DNA of 64,000 nucleotides from Woeseia sp. (GCA_021773015.1 JAJFKW010000001.1:2029305-2093304); one strand, 5' to 3'. Positions 18,260 to 31,751 are shown, counted from the first letter of the stretch. The notes: generated from the letters alone by a model not told the origin. A program made the numbers and translations.

Positions 18260-19786
18260 ATGTCTAAATCAAACTTGCTCATTCTTATGGTCGATCAAAT
18301 GAGCGGCGTGCTGCTTGACGACGACATGATTAACCTTGTGCACATGCCGAATATGCACAGCCTGATCGAGCGCGGCGTGAGATTCGAAAACGCCTACACT
18401 TCTAGCCCACTGTGCACACCAGCCCGTGCCAGTTTTATGACAGGGCAACTACCGTCAAGAAATGGCGTATACGATAATGCGGCGGAATTTGCTGCTAGCA
18501 CACCGAGTTTCGCACACTACCTACGAGGCCTCGGCTACCAGACGGCATTGAGCGGAAAAATGCATTTCGTTGGGCCGGATCAGCTACACGGCTTCGAAGA
18601 ACGACTAACTACTGATATCTACCCAGCCGACTTTGGCTGGACACCGAACTGGGAACGCCCCCTAGACAGGATCGACTGGTGGTATCACAACCTGAGCTCG
18701 GTGACTAACGCGGGAATAGCGGAAGTCAGCAATCAGTTGGAATTCGACGACGAAGTGGCCTATCACGCGAAGCTCAAGCTATATCAATACGCCCGTCGCA
18801 TCGATAAGCGACCGTTTTGTCTGTGTGTCAGTTTCACGCATCCACACGATCCCTACGTGGCACGGCAGAAGTATTGGGATCTTTACAAGAACGACGATAT
18901 CCCGTTACCCAAAATCTCAGCAATTCCGTATGCGCTGCAGGATGCACACTCGCAACGTCTGTACGATGCCGTCGACTATAGAAGTTTCGACATAGACGAC
19001 GTGGACATTCGCAGCGCTCGCCATGCCTATTTTGCGAACATTAGTTATCTTGATGAACAAATCGGCGACATAATCGCCGTTTTGGATCATTGCGATTTCA
19101 AAGACTCTACGAAAATACTACTTTGCTCAGACCATGGCGACATGCTCGGCGAGCGCGGTCTCTGGTACAAAATGAATTTCTTTGAATATGCTAGCCGGGT
19201 ACCTTTCGTTTTGACCACAGACGATCCATCACTCGCCGGTAAGACAATATCCACACCAGTTACCACACATGACATTCTGCCGACGCTGGTCGAACTGGCT
19301 GGCGGAAGTGTCGAGGAGCTAGCTTGCGAAATTGACGGTAAGAGCGTCCTCGTCTTAGCCAGCAACACCGAAGATCCGCAACGCGCCGCGTACTCGGAAT
19401 ACTGCGCGGAGGGTTCTGTGGCGCCCATGATCATGATTCGCCGCGAAAAATATAAATTTATTTACTGCCCTGCCGACCCGCCACAACTATTCGATTTAGA
19501 GTGTGATCCGCTCGAAAAAAACAATTTGGCGGAACGTGACAGCCATATGGCCATCGTTCAAGAATTTCGCGACGAAATACAAACTCATTGGAATTTAGAC
19601 GAATTTTCTGCAGACGTATTACATAGCCAAAAATGCAGACGAGTTGTCGATTTCGCCAATCGGCAGGGGCGCTTTTCGCCGTGGGATTATCAACCGCCGA
19701 GTAGTTCACATGATCGATTTATGCGAAACCACATGGACTTAAACGTTGTGGAGTCGAACAACCGCTACCCAAAACCCAACGAATAA
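18260..19786 (+). CDS. betC: Choline-sulfatase
   Basis: 508 residues, no signal peptide, so cytoplasmic. The formylglycine sulfatase signature LCTPARASFMTG puts the modified Cys at residue 52, as in BetC. The following segments (LPSRNGVYDNAAEF, ALSGKMHFVGPDQLHGFEERL, TDIYPADFGWTPNW) and the C-terminal choline-sulfatase domain (FANRQGRFSPWDYQPP) separate it from general arylsulfatases. It hydrolyses choline-O-sulfate to choline and sulfate, giving an osmoprotectant precursor plus sulfur. The BCCT transporter 63 bp downstream on the same strand fits uptake of choline, choline sulfate or betaine. No betAB or BetI is in the window. A formylglycine-generating activity must be encoded elsewhere. 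Confidence 0.93.
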   Translation: MSKSNLLILMVDQMSGVLLDDDMINLVHMPNMHSLIERGVRFENAYTSSPLCTPARASFMTGQLPSRNGVYDNAAEFAASTPSFAHYLRGLGYQTALSGKMHFVGPDQLHGFEERLTTDIYPADFGWTPNWERPLDRIDWWYHNLSSVTNAGIAEVSNQLEFDDEVAYHAKLKLYQYARRIDKRPFCLCVSFTHPHDPYVARQKYWDLYKNDDIPLPKISAIPYALQDAHSQRLYDAVDYRSFDIDDVDIRSARHAYFANISYLDEQIGDIIAVLDHCDFKDSTKILLCSDHGDMLGERGLWYKMNFFEYASRVPFVLTTDDPSLAGKTISTPVTTHDILPTLVELAGGSVEELACEIDGKSVLVLASNTEDPQRAAYSEYCAEGSVAPMIMIRREKYKFIYCPADPPQLFDLECDPLEKNNLAERDSHMAIVQEFRDEIQTHWNLDEFSADVLHSQKCRRVVDFANRQGRFSPWDYQPPSSSHDRFMRNHMDLNVVESNNRYPKPNE

Positions 19787-19849
19787 TGTCTATCGCCACA
19801 AGCACGCGACGCTCGCAACCCAGACCCTCATCGACAAAGGCGAATCGCC

Positions 19850-21370
19850 ATGATCGATAGCACCAGATCGAAACAGAGAATTGACTGGACGATTTTTGCA
19901 CCGACATTGGCCGTCGTATTGGCCGCAACTATTGCACTTGTGTTTTTCCCGAATGCCGCTAGGCATGCCGCGAGTGCGGCGCGAGCCTTTACTACAGGTA
20001 GTCTCGGTTGGTTGTATTTGTTGGCCGCAGTTTTGATTTTGCTATTCGCTATTTGGCTCGCGTTTGGCCGTTACGGTCACATCAAATTTGGTGAACCGGA
20101 CGAACTGCCAGAATATTCAAATATCCATTGGATCGGCATGATGTTTACCGCCGGTGTCGGCGGCGGATTGTTAGTTTGGGGATTTGCCGAGCCGCTTTTT
20201 TATCTGAAAAACCCACCGTTCGGTATCGAGCCTCTTTCGAAAGCGTCAATTGAGTGGGCTCATATGTATCCGTTATTCCACTGGGGCATTGTGCCGTGGG
20301 CTATCTACGCAATACCAGCGGTGCCTATCGCCTACATGTTGTACGTCAAAAAGGTACCTATATTACGTATCAGCAGCGCTTGCGACGGCGCACTACCGCG
20401 ACGTGGCCGTGCGGCCATCAAAACCATCATCGATATTTTCATCATCATTGGAATCATCGGCGGCACCGCAACTGCGTTAGGTCTCGGCGCACCGTTGGTA
20501 TCCGCATTTGTTGCCGAATTGTTTGCGATCGAGGATACGATCGTTGTCAAGTTTTCAGTTCTCGTTTTTTGGACGATGCTCTTCGGCGCAAGTTGCTATC
20601 GAGGGCTGAAGAAAGGCATTCAGAAGCTGGCGGATATCAACATGGTATTGGCCGCATCGGTTATTAATTTTGTGTTGCTGGCCGGTCCGACGCTTTTTAT
20701 ATTGAATATGTCGGTAAACAGCGTTGGCTTAATGCTCAAGAATTTTTGGGCGATGACGATGTGGACCGACCCGATCGAAAAGTCTGGATTCCCAGAAGAC
20801 TGGACCATTTTTTATTGGGCCTGGTGGCTTGCATTCAGTGCTTACATCGGCCTGTTCTTTGGTCGAATATCTCGCGGCAGAACCATTCGACAGCTCGTTG
20901 TCGGGGTAATTTGCTGGGGAACATTGGGCACCTGGTTATTTCTGGCCGTTGTCGGCGGTTACGCCCTGCATCTTCATCACGCGGATCTTTTGCCAGTTAT
21001 TGACATAATTACGAACGACGGCATATCCGTTCTCGCCGCCAAGGTTGTAGTTTCGTTGCCGCTTGGAAAACTAACGCTTTCTGCATTTACGCTCCTGGCG
21101 CTCGTTTTTTACGCGACCAACATAGACTCCGCCGCATACGTTCTTGCAAGCATCTGCACCCGCAATCTACCCAATAACGAAGAACCCGTTCGCTCAAACA
21201 GAATTGTTTGGGCACTTCTGCTTGCCCTGTTGACCGCCGGCCTCGTACAGCTGGGCGGCGTTCAAACCATTCAAGCAGCAACGATTGTCAGCTCCTTGCC
21301 ACTCATCCCGATTACTTTCCTGATGTGCCTGTCATTAGTGCGGTGGCTAGGAGCGCGCAGTACGTTGTAG
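19850..21370 (+). CDS. BCCT-family choline/betaine-type transporter
   Basis: 506 residues with about twelve hydrophobic segments. Family signatures are FTAGVGGGLLVWGFAEP in helix 3, EWAHMYPLFHWGIVPWAIYA, and DWTIFYWAWWLAFSAYIGLF in the conserved tryptophan-rich helix 8 that forms the trimethylammonium box. It is probably a Na+- or H+-coupled symporter at the inner membrane for a betaine-like solute. It lacks the long C-terminal osmosensing tail of BetP. It follows betC by 63 bp and is likely co-transcribed, so choline sulfate, choline or glycine betaine are the best substrate guesses. Confidence 0.92.
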   Translation: MIDSTRSKQRIDWTIFAPTLAVVLAATIALVFFPNAARHAASAARAFTTGSLGWLYLLAAVLILLFAIWLAFGRYGHIKFGEPDELPEYSNIHWIGMMFTAGVGGGLLVWGFAEPLFYLKNPPFGIEPLSKASIEWAHMYPLFHWGIVPWAIYAIPAVPIAYMLYVKKVPILRISSACDGALPRRGRAAIKTIIDIFIIIGIIGGTATALGLGAPLVSAFVAELFAIEDTIVVKFSVLVFWTMLFGASCYRGLKKGIQKLADINMVLAASVINFVLLAGPTLFILNMSVNSVGLMLKNFWAMTMWTDPIEKSGFPEDWTIFYWAWWLAFSAYIGLFFGRISRGRTIRQLVVGVICWGTLGTWLFLAVVGGYALHLHHADLLPVIDIITNDGISVLAAKVVVSLPLGKLTLSAFTLLALVFYATNIDSAAYVLASICTRNLPNNEEPVRSNRIVWALLLALLTAGLVQLGGVQTIQAATIVSSLPLIPITFLMCLSLVRWLGARSTL

Positions 21371-21460
21371 GTATTGGGAAACATACGCGTAAACCCGGAT
21401 AGCATAGATCTGCAGCATCCCACACCATCGTATTTGTGTTTTCGCTACAGGTACGACGGC

Positions 21461-22024
21461 ATGGAAAACGAATTGGCAACAATGTTAACCGAGCTGCGCC
21501 AGGATCACCGTAATATGGCAGCGATGCTGGCGATTTTGAGCCGCGAAAGTAATGCTGTTTATGCAGAAGATATGGTGGACTTCGAAACCATGCGTAATGT
21601 CATGCTGTATATGACGATCTATCCCGACGCAGTACATCACCCGAAGGAAGACCAACTTTACGCGGAGCTGAAAGCCGTTTTCCCGAATCGCGCCACCGGA
21701 ATGTCAAGAATCTCAATAGACCATCGCAAGATCGCTGAACAAGGAATACACCTACGCGAAATGATCGATGCGGCGATATCGGGAGAGGCGGTGCGACGAA
21801 AGACGATTGTCGCCGATACCCTGCGCTATGTCGAAACTCTGAAACAACATATGCACTGGGAAGAAACAGACCTTTTTCGTCGTCTTGACCAAATGATCGA
21901 GTCTGGTCACAACACCATTCACGAGTCGCGGATCATTCACGGCTGTGATCCTTTGTTCGGCAACAGCGTCGACGAAAGATTCTCTTCGTTGGTGAAGCTT
22001 GTGAAATCGGCGAAAGCAGGCTGA
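21461..22024 (+). CDS. Hemerythrin-domain protein
   Basis: 187 residues from the ATG at 21461; the frame extends upstream to a TTG at 21374 but with unstructured residues. Hemerythrin-type diiron ligands are visible: LRQDHRNM (His), HHPKEDQLY (His, Glu), DHRKI (His) and HMHWEETDLF (His, Glu). Such proteins bind O2 or NO or repair iron-sulfur clusters, as do the YtfE/DnrN relatives. The gene is 91 bp downstream of the BCCT gene, but it is also tail-to-tail with the dnr-nor operon, which suggests a link to nitrosative stress. The role is inferred. Confidence 0.82.
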   Translation: MENELATMLTELRQDHRNMAAMLAILSRESNAVYAEDMVDFETMRNVMLYMTIYPDAVHHPKEDQLYAELKAVFPNRATGMSRISIDHRKIAEQGIHLREMIDAAISGEAVRRKTIVADTLRYVETLKQHMHWEETDLFRRLDQMIESGHNTIHESRIIHGCDPLFGNSVDERFSSLVKLVKSAKAG

Positions 22025-22057
22025 TTTTCGCGTTCCTTAGCACGATAGAGTTCGCCC

Positions 22058-22080
22058 AGAACCTTCTCGAAAGCGGTTCT
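22058..22080. terminator. Hairpin between convergent hemerythrin and dnr genes
   Basis: AGAACC (22058-22063) pairs with GGTTCT (22075-22080) across an 11-nt loop, in the 63-bp gap between the two gene ends. There is only a short T-rich tail, so it is a weak prediction. Confidence 0.35.
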
Positions 22081-22087
22081 TTCGATA

Positions 22088-22816
22088 TCAATCGTATGGT
22101 CGCAATCTTTCCAGACTGCGTATGAAGATAACTTTATCCTCGATCGTTATCTGGCCGTCATCGGACATGCTACGTAGGAGGCGCGATAGGGTCTCTGGCT
22201 GAATCGACAATCGCGACGCAATGACGTGCTTGGGTAATTCTAATCGAACCGTGGCTTCATCGTTCCCGCTCTCGACAATGTGATCGAGCAAGTAGCTTAT
22301 TAACCGACTTCTTGCATTCTGCACCGTCAGACGCTCGATCTCACGAACTCTTGCATGCAGATGCTGCGAAATATCACTCAAGAGTCGTAAACATGCATTC
22401 GGGTTGTCAGTAAGCAAACTAAGGTAATGGGCATTTGGGATTTGGCAAAGCTTCGCAGCTTGCAGCACTTCGGCCGTTACGGGGTATTTGCCGCCGCGCA
22501 TAAAGGCGACAGCCTCTGCGAATGTACGGCCTGACTGAATCACCTCCAGAATCTTCTTTTCACCGGTCGGCGAATTGAGGCTTAGCTCGATTTGGCCGGA
22601 GTCAACAAAAAAGAATGCTTGGGATCTGTCGCCCCTATGGAACAGCACTTCGCCCTTATCCAGATTCAAAAGTGTCACTTGCGTAACAAGGCCATCGAAA
22701 TCGGACTGCTCAAGTGCCGAAAACAAGTAGTGCTCGCGCAACGACTCGTATTCGGGGGAATCAATCTGCATAACCCCGGAGTCTAGCACTCCCTCTTGGT
22801 CAATTACGCTGATCAC
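22088..22816 (-). CDS. dnr: DNR-type Crp/Fnr regulator of denitrification
   Basis: 242 residues. The N-terminal cyclic-nucleotide-like sensor domain (LDKGEVLFHRGDRSQAFFFV, EKKILEVIQSGRTFAEAVAF) and the C-terminal helix-turn-helix with SIQPETLSRLLR match the DNR/NNR subgroup. In Pseudomonas these respond to NO through haem and activate nir and nor genes. The oxygen-sensing cysteine cluster of true FNR is absent from the N-terminus. The gene lies 12 bp after norB at the end of the nor operon. A target box, TTGATCTAGGTCAA, is present between the nor and nir transcripts. I am confident of the subgroup from this match and the context. Confidence 0.9.
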   Translation of the reverse strand: MISVIDQEGVLDSGVMQIDSPEYESLREHYLFSALEQSDFDGLVTQVTLLNLDKGEVLFHRGDRSQAFFFVDSGQIELSLNSPTGEKKILEVIQSGRTFAEAVAFMRGGKYPVTAEVLQAAKLCQIPNAHYLSLLTDNPNACLRLLSDISQHLHARVREIERLTVQNARSRLISYLLDHIVESGNDEATVRLELPKHVIASRLSIQPETLSRLLRSMSDDGQITIEDKVIFIRSLERLRPYD

Positions 22817-22828
22817 GGATCTTGCCCG

Positions 22829-24298
22829 TCAGGCGGGTGCGTGCTCCAACGTTGACACGACAGAGATATCTTTGATTTTACGCTTTTCAGTTTTACCGAT
22901 CGTCAAGAGATCCCAAAACAGCAATACAATACCCGCTGTTGTCACCCAACCGAAGATCATTCGCCAAACCATGCCTTGCAAAAACCAAGCTGATTGCTGC
23001 GCCTTAAAATATCCGCTCCAGGTCGAGCCTTCCAATGCCCTTTCGATAAACGACTGGTCGTAACCGGCGATCAACAGCGCCATCGTCATTCCCAGCACAC
23101 CGGCATTCAGCAAGCCCAATGACCACTTCCATTTCCAACCACGATCCGCGAGCTCGGCTGACATCCATACATTGCCTCGAACGCGTTGGATTGCAAGGTA
23201 GATAATCGCAATATTGATCGTAGCGTAGGCCCCGAAAAACGCGAGGTGACCGTGCGAAGACGTCCATTGAGTACCGTGCGTGTACAAGTTTATTTGCGGC
23301 AAGGTATGCATGAAACCCCAAACGCCGGCACCGAAAAAGTTGCCGAATGCGTGCGCAATCAACCATGCTAGTGCTGGGTGATTATTGCTTTTGAAACCAT
23401 GCCGCCCAGCATCGTAGACCGCATGTACGACCATCGCGACCAAAGGTACTGGTTCAAGGGCCGAGAAAAAGCCGCCGATGGTAAACCAATATTCCGGCGT
23501 ACCGATCCAAAAATAATGGTGACCCAACCCAAGGATGCCCGAACCGAACATCATGGCAACTTCAATGTACAGCCAAGTGGTTACGATGCGCCTATTGGCA
23601 CCTAGAGTCTTAATGAGACCCCAGGCCATGATACAGCCAACCAAGACTTCCCAGGTTGCCTCTACCCAAAGGTGAATTACCCACCACCACCAATGCTGAT
23701 CAACCGATATGTTTGGCGTGAAATACATGCCAGCGACATACAAACCGGCCAGAGCCACGAGATCGAGAACCAACACACCGGAAATGCCACTCCAGCGGCC
23801 TTTCATAAACGTCGCCGAGACGTTGTAAAAGAAAACCAGGACACAAAACACGATGCCAATATCAGCCCAGCGCGGTGCCTCGATGTATTCGCGGCCCTCG
23901 TTGATCAACCACAAGGTTGTCTTAGTACCAGGCCCGATTTGCACAAATAAGTAGACGAGCACAACGACGGTAACCGCAGCAGTTAGTATCCAGAAGTTGA
24001 TTTTTGCGAGTCCAACACCGACAAGATCGGTGCCTGCCTCGTCTTCAACTAACCAATAGACTGCGCCCATAAAACCAAACAACAGCCACACGATCATCGC
24101 GTTGATGTGTACCATCCTCGCAACGCTGAAATCCAACTGGCCGAAAAATAAGTCAGGATAAATATATTGCAGTCCGGCGATCACACCGAACAGAATCTGT
24201 GCAAAAAACAGAATCATTGCTGCAACAAAGTAATGCATCGCTATGCGCTGGCCAGCTGATAGCGGGCCCGCTTCGACAGATATCGCATTTGTGCTCAT
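22829..24298 (-). CDS. norB: Nitric oxide reductase large subunit, haem b/FeB catalytic subunit
   Basis: 489 residues, about twelve membrane helices. The haem and FeB ligand segments of cytochrome c-dependent NO reductase are all visible: MVHINAMIVWLLFG, HLWVEATWEVLVG (His plus the Glu near FeB), LGLGHHYFWIGTPEYW (paired His) and SSHGHLAFFGAYA (His-x-His near the C-terminus). It reduces 2 NO to N2O at the inner membrane, taking electrons from NorC. The length is close to the usual 450-470, and no quinol-oxidising N-terminal extension of the qNor type is seen. Its start overlaps the norC stop by 4 bp, so the two are translationally coupled. Confidence 0.97.
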   Translation of the reverse strand: MSTNAISVEAGPLSAGQRIAMHYFVAAMILFFAQILFGVIAGLQYIYPDLFFGQLDFSVARMVHINAMIVWLLFGFMGAVYWLVEDEAGTDLVGVGLAKINFWILTAAVTVVVLVYLFVQIGPGTKTTLWLINEGREYIEAPRWADIGIVFCVLVFFYNVSATFMKGRWSGISGVLVLDLVALAGLYVAGMYFTPNISVDQHWWWWVIHLWVEATWEVLVGCIMAWGLIKTLGANRRIVTTWLYIEVAMMFGSGILGLGHHYFWIGTPEYWFTIGGFFSALEPVPLVAMVVHAVYDAGRHGFKSNNHPALAWLIAHAFGNFFGAGVWGFMHTLPQINLYTHGTQWTSSHGHLAFFGAYATINIAIIYLAIQRVRGNVWMSAELADRGWKWKWSLGLLNAGVLGMTMALLIAGYDQSFIERALEGSTWSGYFKAQQSAWFLQGMVWRMIFGWVTTAGIVLLFWDLLTIGKTEKRKIKDISVVSTLEHAPA

Positions 24299-24897
24299 AC
24301 ACCGTCCTCCTGGTCTAGCGGTGAAAAGCCGCGTGGGAATCCGTTGGTATCAATAGACGACATCCACTTCAGGAACGCGACGATGCCTTGCGCTTCATCC
24401 TCTGTGATATTGAGATTAGGCATGCGCCGCCCACTACCAAATGTGCGGGCGTTGCCCGCAGGGTCCTGCAAAAAGTCCAGCATGAGTTGTTCGCGAATAT
24501 CCTCGTGCGCCCACGCGGGATCGAGCCATGCCTTCGTAAGATCGGGGGCGTAGTACGCTCCGTTACCGAGCAACGTATGGCAGTTCATGCAGTTTTTCGC
24601 CTGCACGGTGAGCTTTCCGAGCGTCACCAAAGCTTTTGCTTCTGCCTCGTCGAGTATGCGTCCGAACAACGGCTGCGACTCACCTATCCTCGGCACCTGG
24701 AAGCCACGCTCGCTATCGAATTCATAGAAAATTTTCTGGTTAATGACACTATAGGACGGAACACGCTTGCCGCCGGCTGTAATCTGTCGAACCGTGTCGA
24801 AAGTCAACCCAATGAGGACAACGACCATAAACGCCGTGACCCAGATTGCCATTTTCCTCCACAGCGATTCGCTCGACCACCAGGGTGTTTCGGTCAT
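24295..24897 (-). CDS. norC: Nitric oxide reductase cytochrome c subunit
   Basis: 200 residues. One N-terminal membrane helix (MAIWVTAFMVVVLIGLTF) anchors a periplasmic monohaem cytochrome c. The haem site is CMNCHTLLGNGAYYAPDL and the distal Met is in RRMPNLNITEDE. The ending KWMSSIDTNGFP is typical of NorC. It passes electrons to NorB. It is about 50 residues longer than pseudomonad NorC, the extra part lying between the helix and the haem motif. It overlaps norB and the upstream small gene by 4 bp each. Confidence 0.95.
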   Translation of the reverse strand: MTETPWWSSESLWRKMAIWVTAFMVVVLIGLTFDTVRQITAGGKRVPSYSVINQKIFYEFDSERGFQVPRIGESQPLFGRILDEAEAKALVTLGKLTVQAKNCMNCHTLLGNGAYYAPDLTKAWLDPAWAHEDIREQLMLDFLQDPAGNARTFGSGRRMPNLNITEDEAQGIVAFLKWMSSIDTNGFPRGFSPLDQEDGV

Positions 24898-25238
24898 GGT
24901 GTCGCCCTCGTTTGAGTATCCCTGAGATTGTCCGCTGCAGACTCATGAACATGCGTGCCCACACACAGATGCCAAATCCCTCGCGGCGCGAAAAAGTAGC
25001 CGATCAGCATTGTGACCGCGACGAAGATCCAAAACCCTTTGAGACTCAGTGCATCGATCAACACGAAGGCAGCGGCCACCAAAAATACGTAGGAAATGGT
25101 CGACGCAATCATAAGTGCGCGGCTGTTATTCAATCGGCCCAACGCGAAAAACAATGCGTAGAATGCGCCCATTAAGACAATCGCTGCCCCCGACATTGTT
25201 CCGAAGAATAGATCTTGAAGTGCTATCGGCTCACCCAT
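24894..25238 (-). CDS. Small membrane protein of the nor operon, function unknown
   Basis: 114 residues from the ATG at 25238; an in-frame TTG at 25253 would add five. Three to four hydrophobic helices are seen (LFFGTMSGAAIVLMGAFYA, ALMIASTISYVFLVAAAFVL, GFWIFVAVTMLIGYFFAP), followed by a short His-containing tail. I do not recognise the family. It is the first gene of the norC-norB-dnr operon and overlaps norC by 4 bp (ATGA), so it probably assists NO reductase assembly or function. The usual norD, norQ and norE are not next to it. Confidence 0.75.
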   Translation of the reverse strand: MGEPIALQDLFFGTMSGAAIVLMGAFYALFFALGRLNNSRALMIASTISYVFLVAAAFVLIDALSLKGFWIFVAVTMLIGYFFAPRGIWHLCVGTHVHESAADNLRDTQTRATP

Positions 25239-25334
25239 CGGCCATACCCCCAATTACTTTTCGAAGAGACGTGAATCGCGCATTGGATTGAATGGTCGCA
25301 CCTCACCCGTGCCGCTCTCCGTCTTAAGCAACTC

Positions 25335-25340
25335 AGTCTA
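25335..25340 (-). promoter_or_regulatory. Possible -10 element of the nor operon promoter
   Basis: On the minus strand the hexamer reads TAGACT, four of six matches to TATAAT. It lies where a class II FNR/DNR promoter would place its -10, given the box centred at 25368.5. It is a positional prediction only. Confidence 0.35.
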
Positions 25341-25361
25341 TGGACTCAGCGCGCCCTGTCC

Positions 25362-25375
25362 TTGATCTAGGTCAA
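25362..25375. promoter_or_regulatory. FNR/DNR box between nor and nir transcription units
   Basis: TTGATctagGTCAA is a near-perfect match to the FNR/DNR consensus TTGAT-N4-ATCAA, with one deviating base. It lies in the 234-bp gap between the leftward nor operon (start 25238) and the rightward cytochrome c-nirS genes (start 25473). Being symmetrical it could serve either or both directions. With dnr at the end of the nor operon, this makes a self-contained NO-responsive circuit. Confidence 0.82.
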
Positions 25376-25472
25376 GGCGCCGCTGCTGAATGATGCCTAA
25401 CGTGGCCAATGGAATCGGAACGGAGCCAGCATTCGTTCTGCGAGCAACTCCGTCACTCAAGGGGATGGGCAA

Positions 25473-26092
25473 ATGAAAAATGTAGGGCAAATTCTGCTCA
25501 TCGTCGGCCTGGTCTTTTCTGCGTTTGATAGTGAAGCGCAGAACGTGAAATACGGGGCCGATGCTTACAAGTTTTGTGCTAGCTGCCATGGTTTCAAGGC
25601 GGAGGGCAATCAACTCGTCAATGCGCCAAGCCTTGCAGGCCAAACGGACTGGTACCTGGCGCGTCAGATTCGAAACTTCCGCGACGGACTGCGCGGCTCG
25701 CCCAGCGACGACGAACATGGACGGAATATGGCGCAAATGATGAAGGCCTTGAGGTCGGATACCCATGTGGCTGACATTGTTGCCTACATTGGAACGCTTC
25801 CTGCAGTCAAACACGCTAGAACGATGGCCGGCGACGTAGAACGTGGACGCGCACAATACGCGACTTGCGCCGCATGCCACGGCGACAAAGCACAAGGCAA
25901 CGAGTCCTTGAATGCGCCCGCACTAAATAGCATAGAGGATTGGTATCAACTCGCCCAGCTTGAGAAGTTCAAAGATGGGCGACGCGGCGCAATAGATGGT
26001 GATGTTTACGGCATGCAAATGGTCCCAATGGCGGGCATCCTGGCCGACGAAAAAAGCATGCAAGACGTCATTGCATACATACATTCGTTGCA

Positions 26093-26096
<4 letters not shown>
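25473..26096 (+). CDS. Dihaem cytochrome c (c4-like)
   Basis: 207 residues with a signal peptide ending near DSEAQ. Two haem c sites, CASCHGFKAEGN and CAACHGDKAQGN, lie in two similar halves with NAPSLAGQTDWYL and NAPALNSIEDWYQ after them, the internal duplication of c4-type dihaem cytochromes. Each half has a plausible Met ligand (AQMMKAL, QMVPMAG). It would be a periplasmic electron donor, most likely to NirS given its position as first gene of the nirS-containing unit. The start of the next gene overlaps its stop by 4 bp. Confidence 0.92.
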
Positions 26097-30491
<4,395 letters not shown>

Positions 30492-30527
30492 GACGCATCG
30501 GGAAATGCGGGCTCGCAGAGAAGCAGC

Positions 30528-31751
30528 ATGATCTGCAATGCAAAATTGACGGCGGCGTCTATGACGCTGATGACACTATTCGCGAGCTTGCCCGTAGCTG
30601 CCAACGAAGAGGACTTAGCCACTGCGCTGACATCCGGCGACGTCGGCCTGAACTTTCGTTATCGATACGAACTCGTTGACCAGGACGCTTTTGACGATGA
30701 TGCCCATGCATCGAATCTCCGGCTACGCCTCAATTACTCCACAGGTAATTGGCGTGACTGGTCTGGGTTTGTTGAATTTGATCAGGTGATCGAGACTCTG
30801 TCGGATAACTTCAACAGTGGCGCTGGTACTAGCAGCACAAATAGAAATAGGTACCCGGTTGTAGCGGACCCGAATGGCGCCGATCTCAATCAAGTATACG
30901 TGCAATATTCGCCGAATAAGGATTGGCAGACTAGAATCGGACGGCAACGCATCTTACTGGATAACCAGCGCTTCGTTGGTGGTGTCGGTTGGCGACAAAA
31001 TGAGCAAACGTACGATGGAGTTTCGCTGCAATACAATGGGTTCCATAATACAATAGCGCAATATACGTACGTAGCAAACGTCAATCGGATATTTGGTTCG
31101 GACGTAGCCGCCGGCGATCACGAACAGAATACACATTTACTCAACGTAAAGGTCGCACTACAAAACGATTGGAGCGCGGTCGGCTACGCGTACCTGATCG
31201 ACAACGACGACGCGCCGGCATTCTCAAGCAACACATTCGGACTTAGGATCAACGGAAGTATCAAGCTTGGCGAGCACCCAGTCAGCATACAGGGAGAACT
31301 CGCCACCCAATCCGACGCAACAAACTCCCCGGTGAACTTCGATGCAAATTACTTCAAGCTGGAGGCACTTTGGAAATACAACACGCTCACGGCTGGAATC
31401 GGCTTCGAATCCCTCGGCAGCGATAATGGGCAGGGATTCCGCACCCCGCTGGCAACGCTGCATGCCTTTAACGGCTGGGCGGATCAGTTTCTGGCAACGC
31501 CGGCGACTGGTCTCGATGACCTCTATCTAAAATTAGGCTATCGATTCGAAGCATGGAACTTGCAACTCATCTACCACGATCTTTCTGCCGAGGCCGGTGG
31601 CGACGACTACGGAACGGAGCTTGACTTGTCTCTGGCCAGGAAACTTGGGGAACGATATGGCCTGCTTCTTAAGCTGGCAAGCTTCGACGCCGATAGCAAC
31701 GCGTTTTTCGATACAAACAAACTCTGGCTGATGTTAACCGCAAATTACTAA
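30528..31751 (+). CDS. Outer-membrane porin, alginate-export-like beta-barrel
   Basis: 407 residues with a signal peptide ending near LPVAAN. Most of the protein consists of alternating beta strands with acidic loops and aromatic girdle residues, and it ends in LMLTANY, a typical outer-membrane C-terminal strand. The segment WQTRIGRQRILLDNQRFVGG resembles the alginate-export porin family. It begins 36 bp after nirS on the same strand, so it may be a nitrite or small-anion porin of the denitrification cluster; that role is inferred from position only. Confidence 0.72.
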   Translation: MICNAKLTAASMTLMTLFASLPVAANEEDLATALTSGDVGLNFRYRYELVDQDAFDDDAHASNLRLRLNYSTGNWRDWSGFVEFDQVIETLSDNFNSGAGTSSTNRNRYPVVADPNGADLNQVYVQYSPNKDWQTRIGRQRILLDNQRFVGGVGWRQNEQTYDGVSLQYNGFHNTIAQYTYVANVNRIFGSDVAAGDHEQNTHLLNVKVALQNDWSAVGYAYLIDNDDAPAFSSNTFGLRINGSIKLGEHPVSIQGELATQSDATNSPVNFDANYFKLEALWKYNTLTAGIGFESLGSDNGQGFRTPLATLHAFNGWADQFLATPATGLDDLYLKLGYRFEAWNLQLIYHDLSAEAGGDDYGTELDLSLARKLGERYGLLLKLASFDADSNAFFDTNKLWLMLTANY

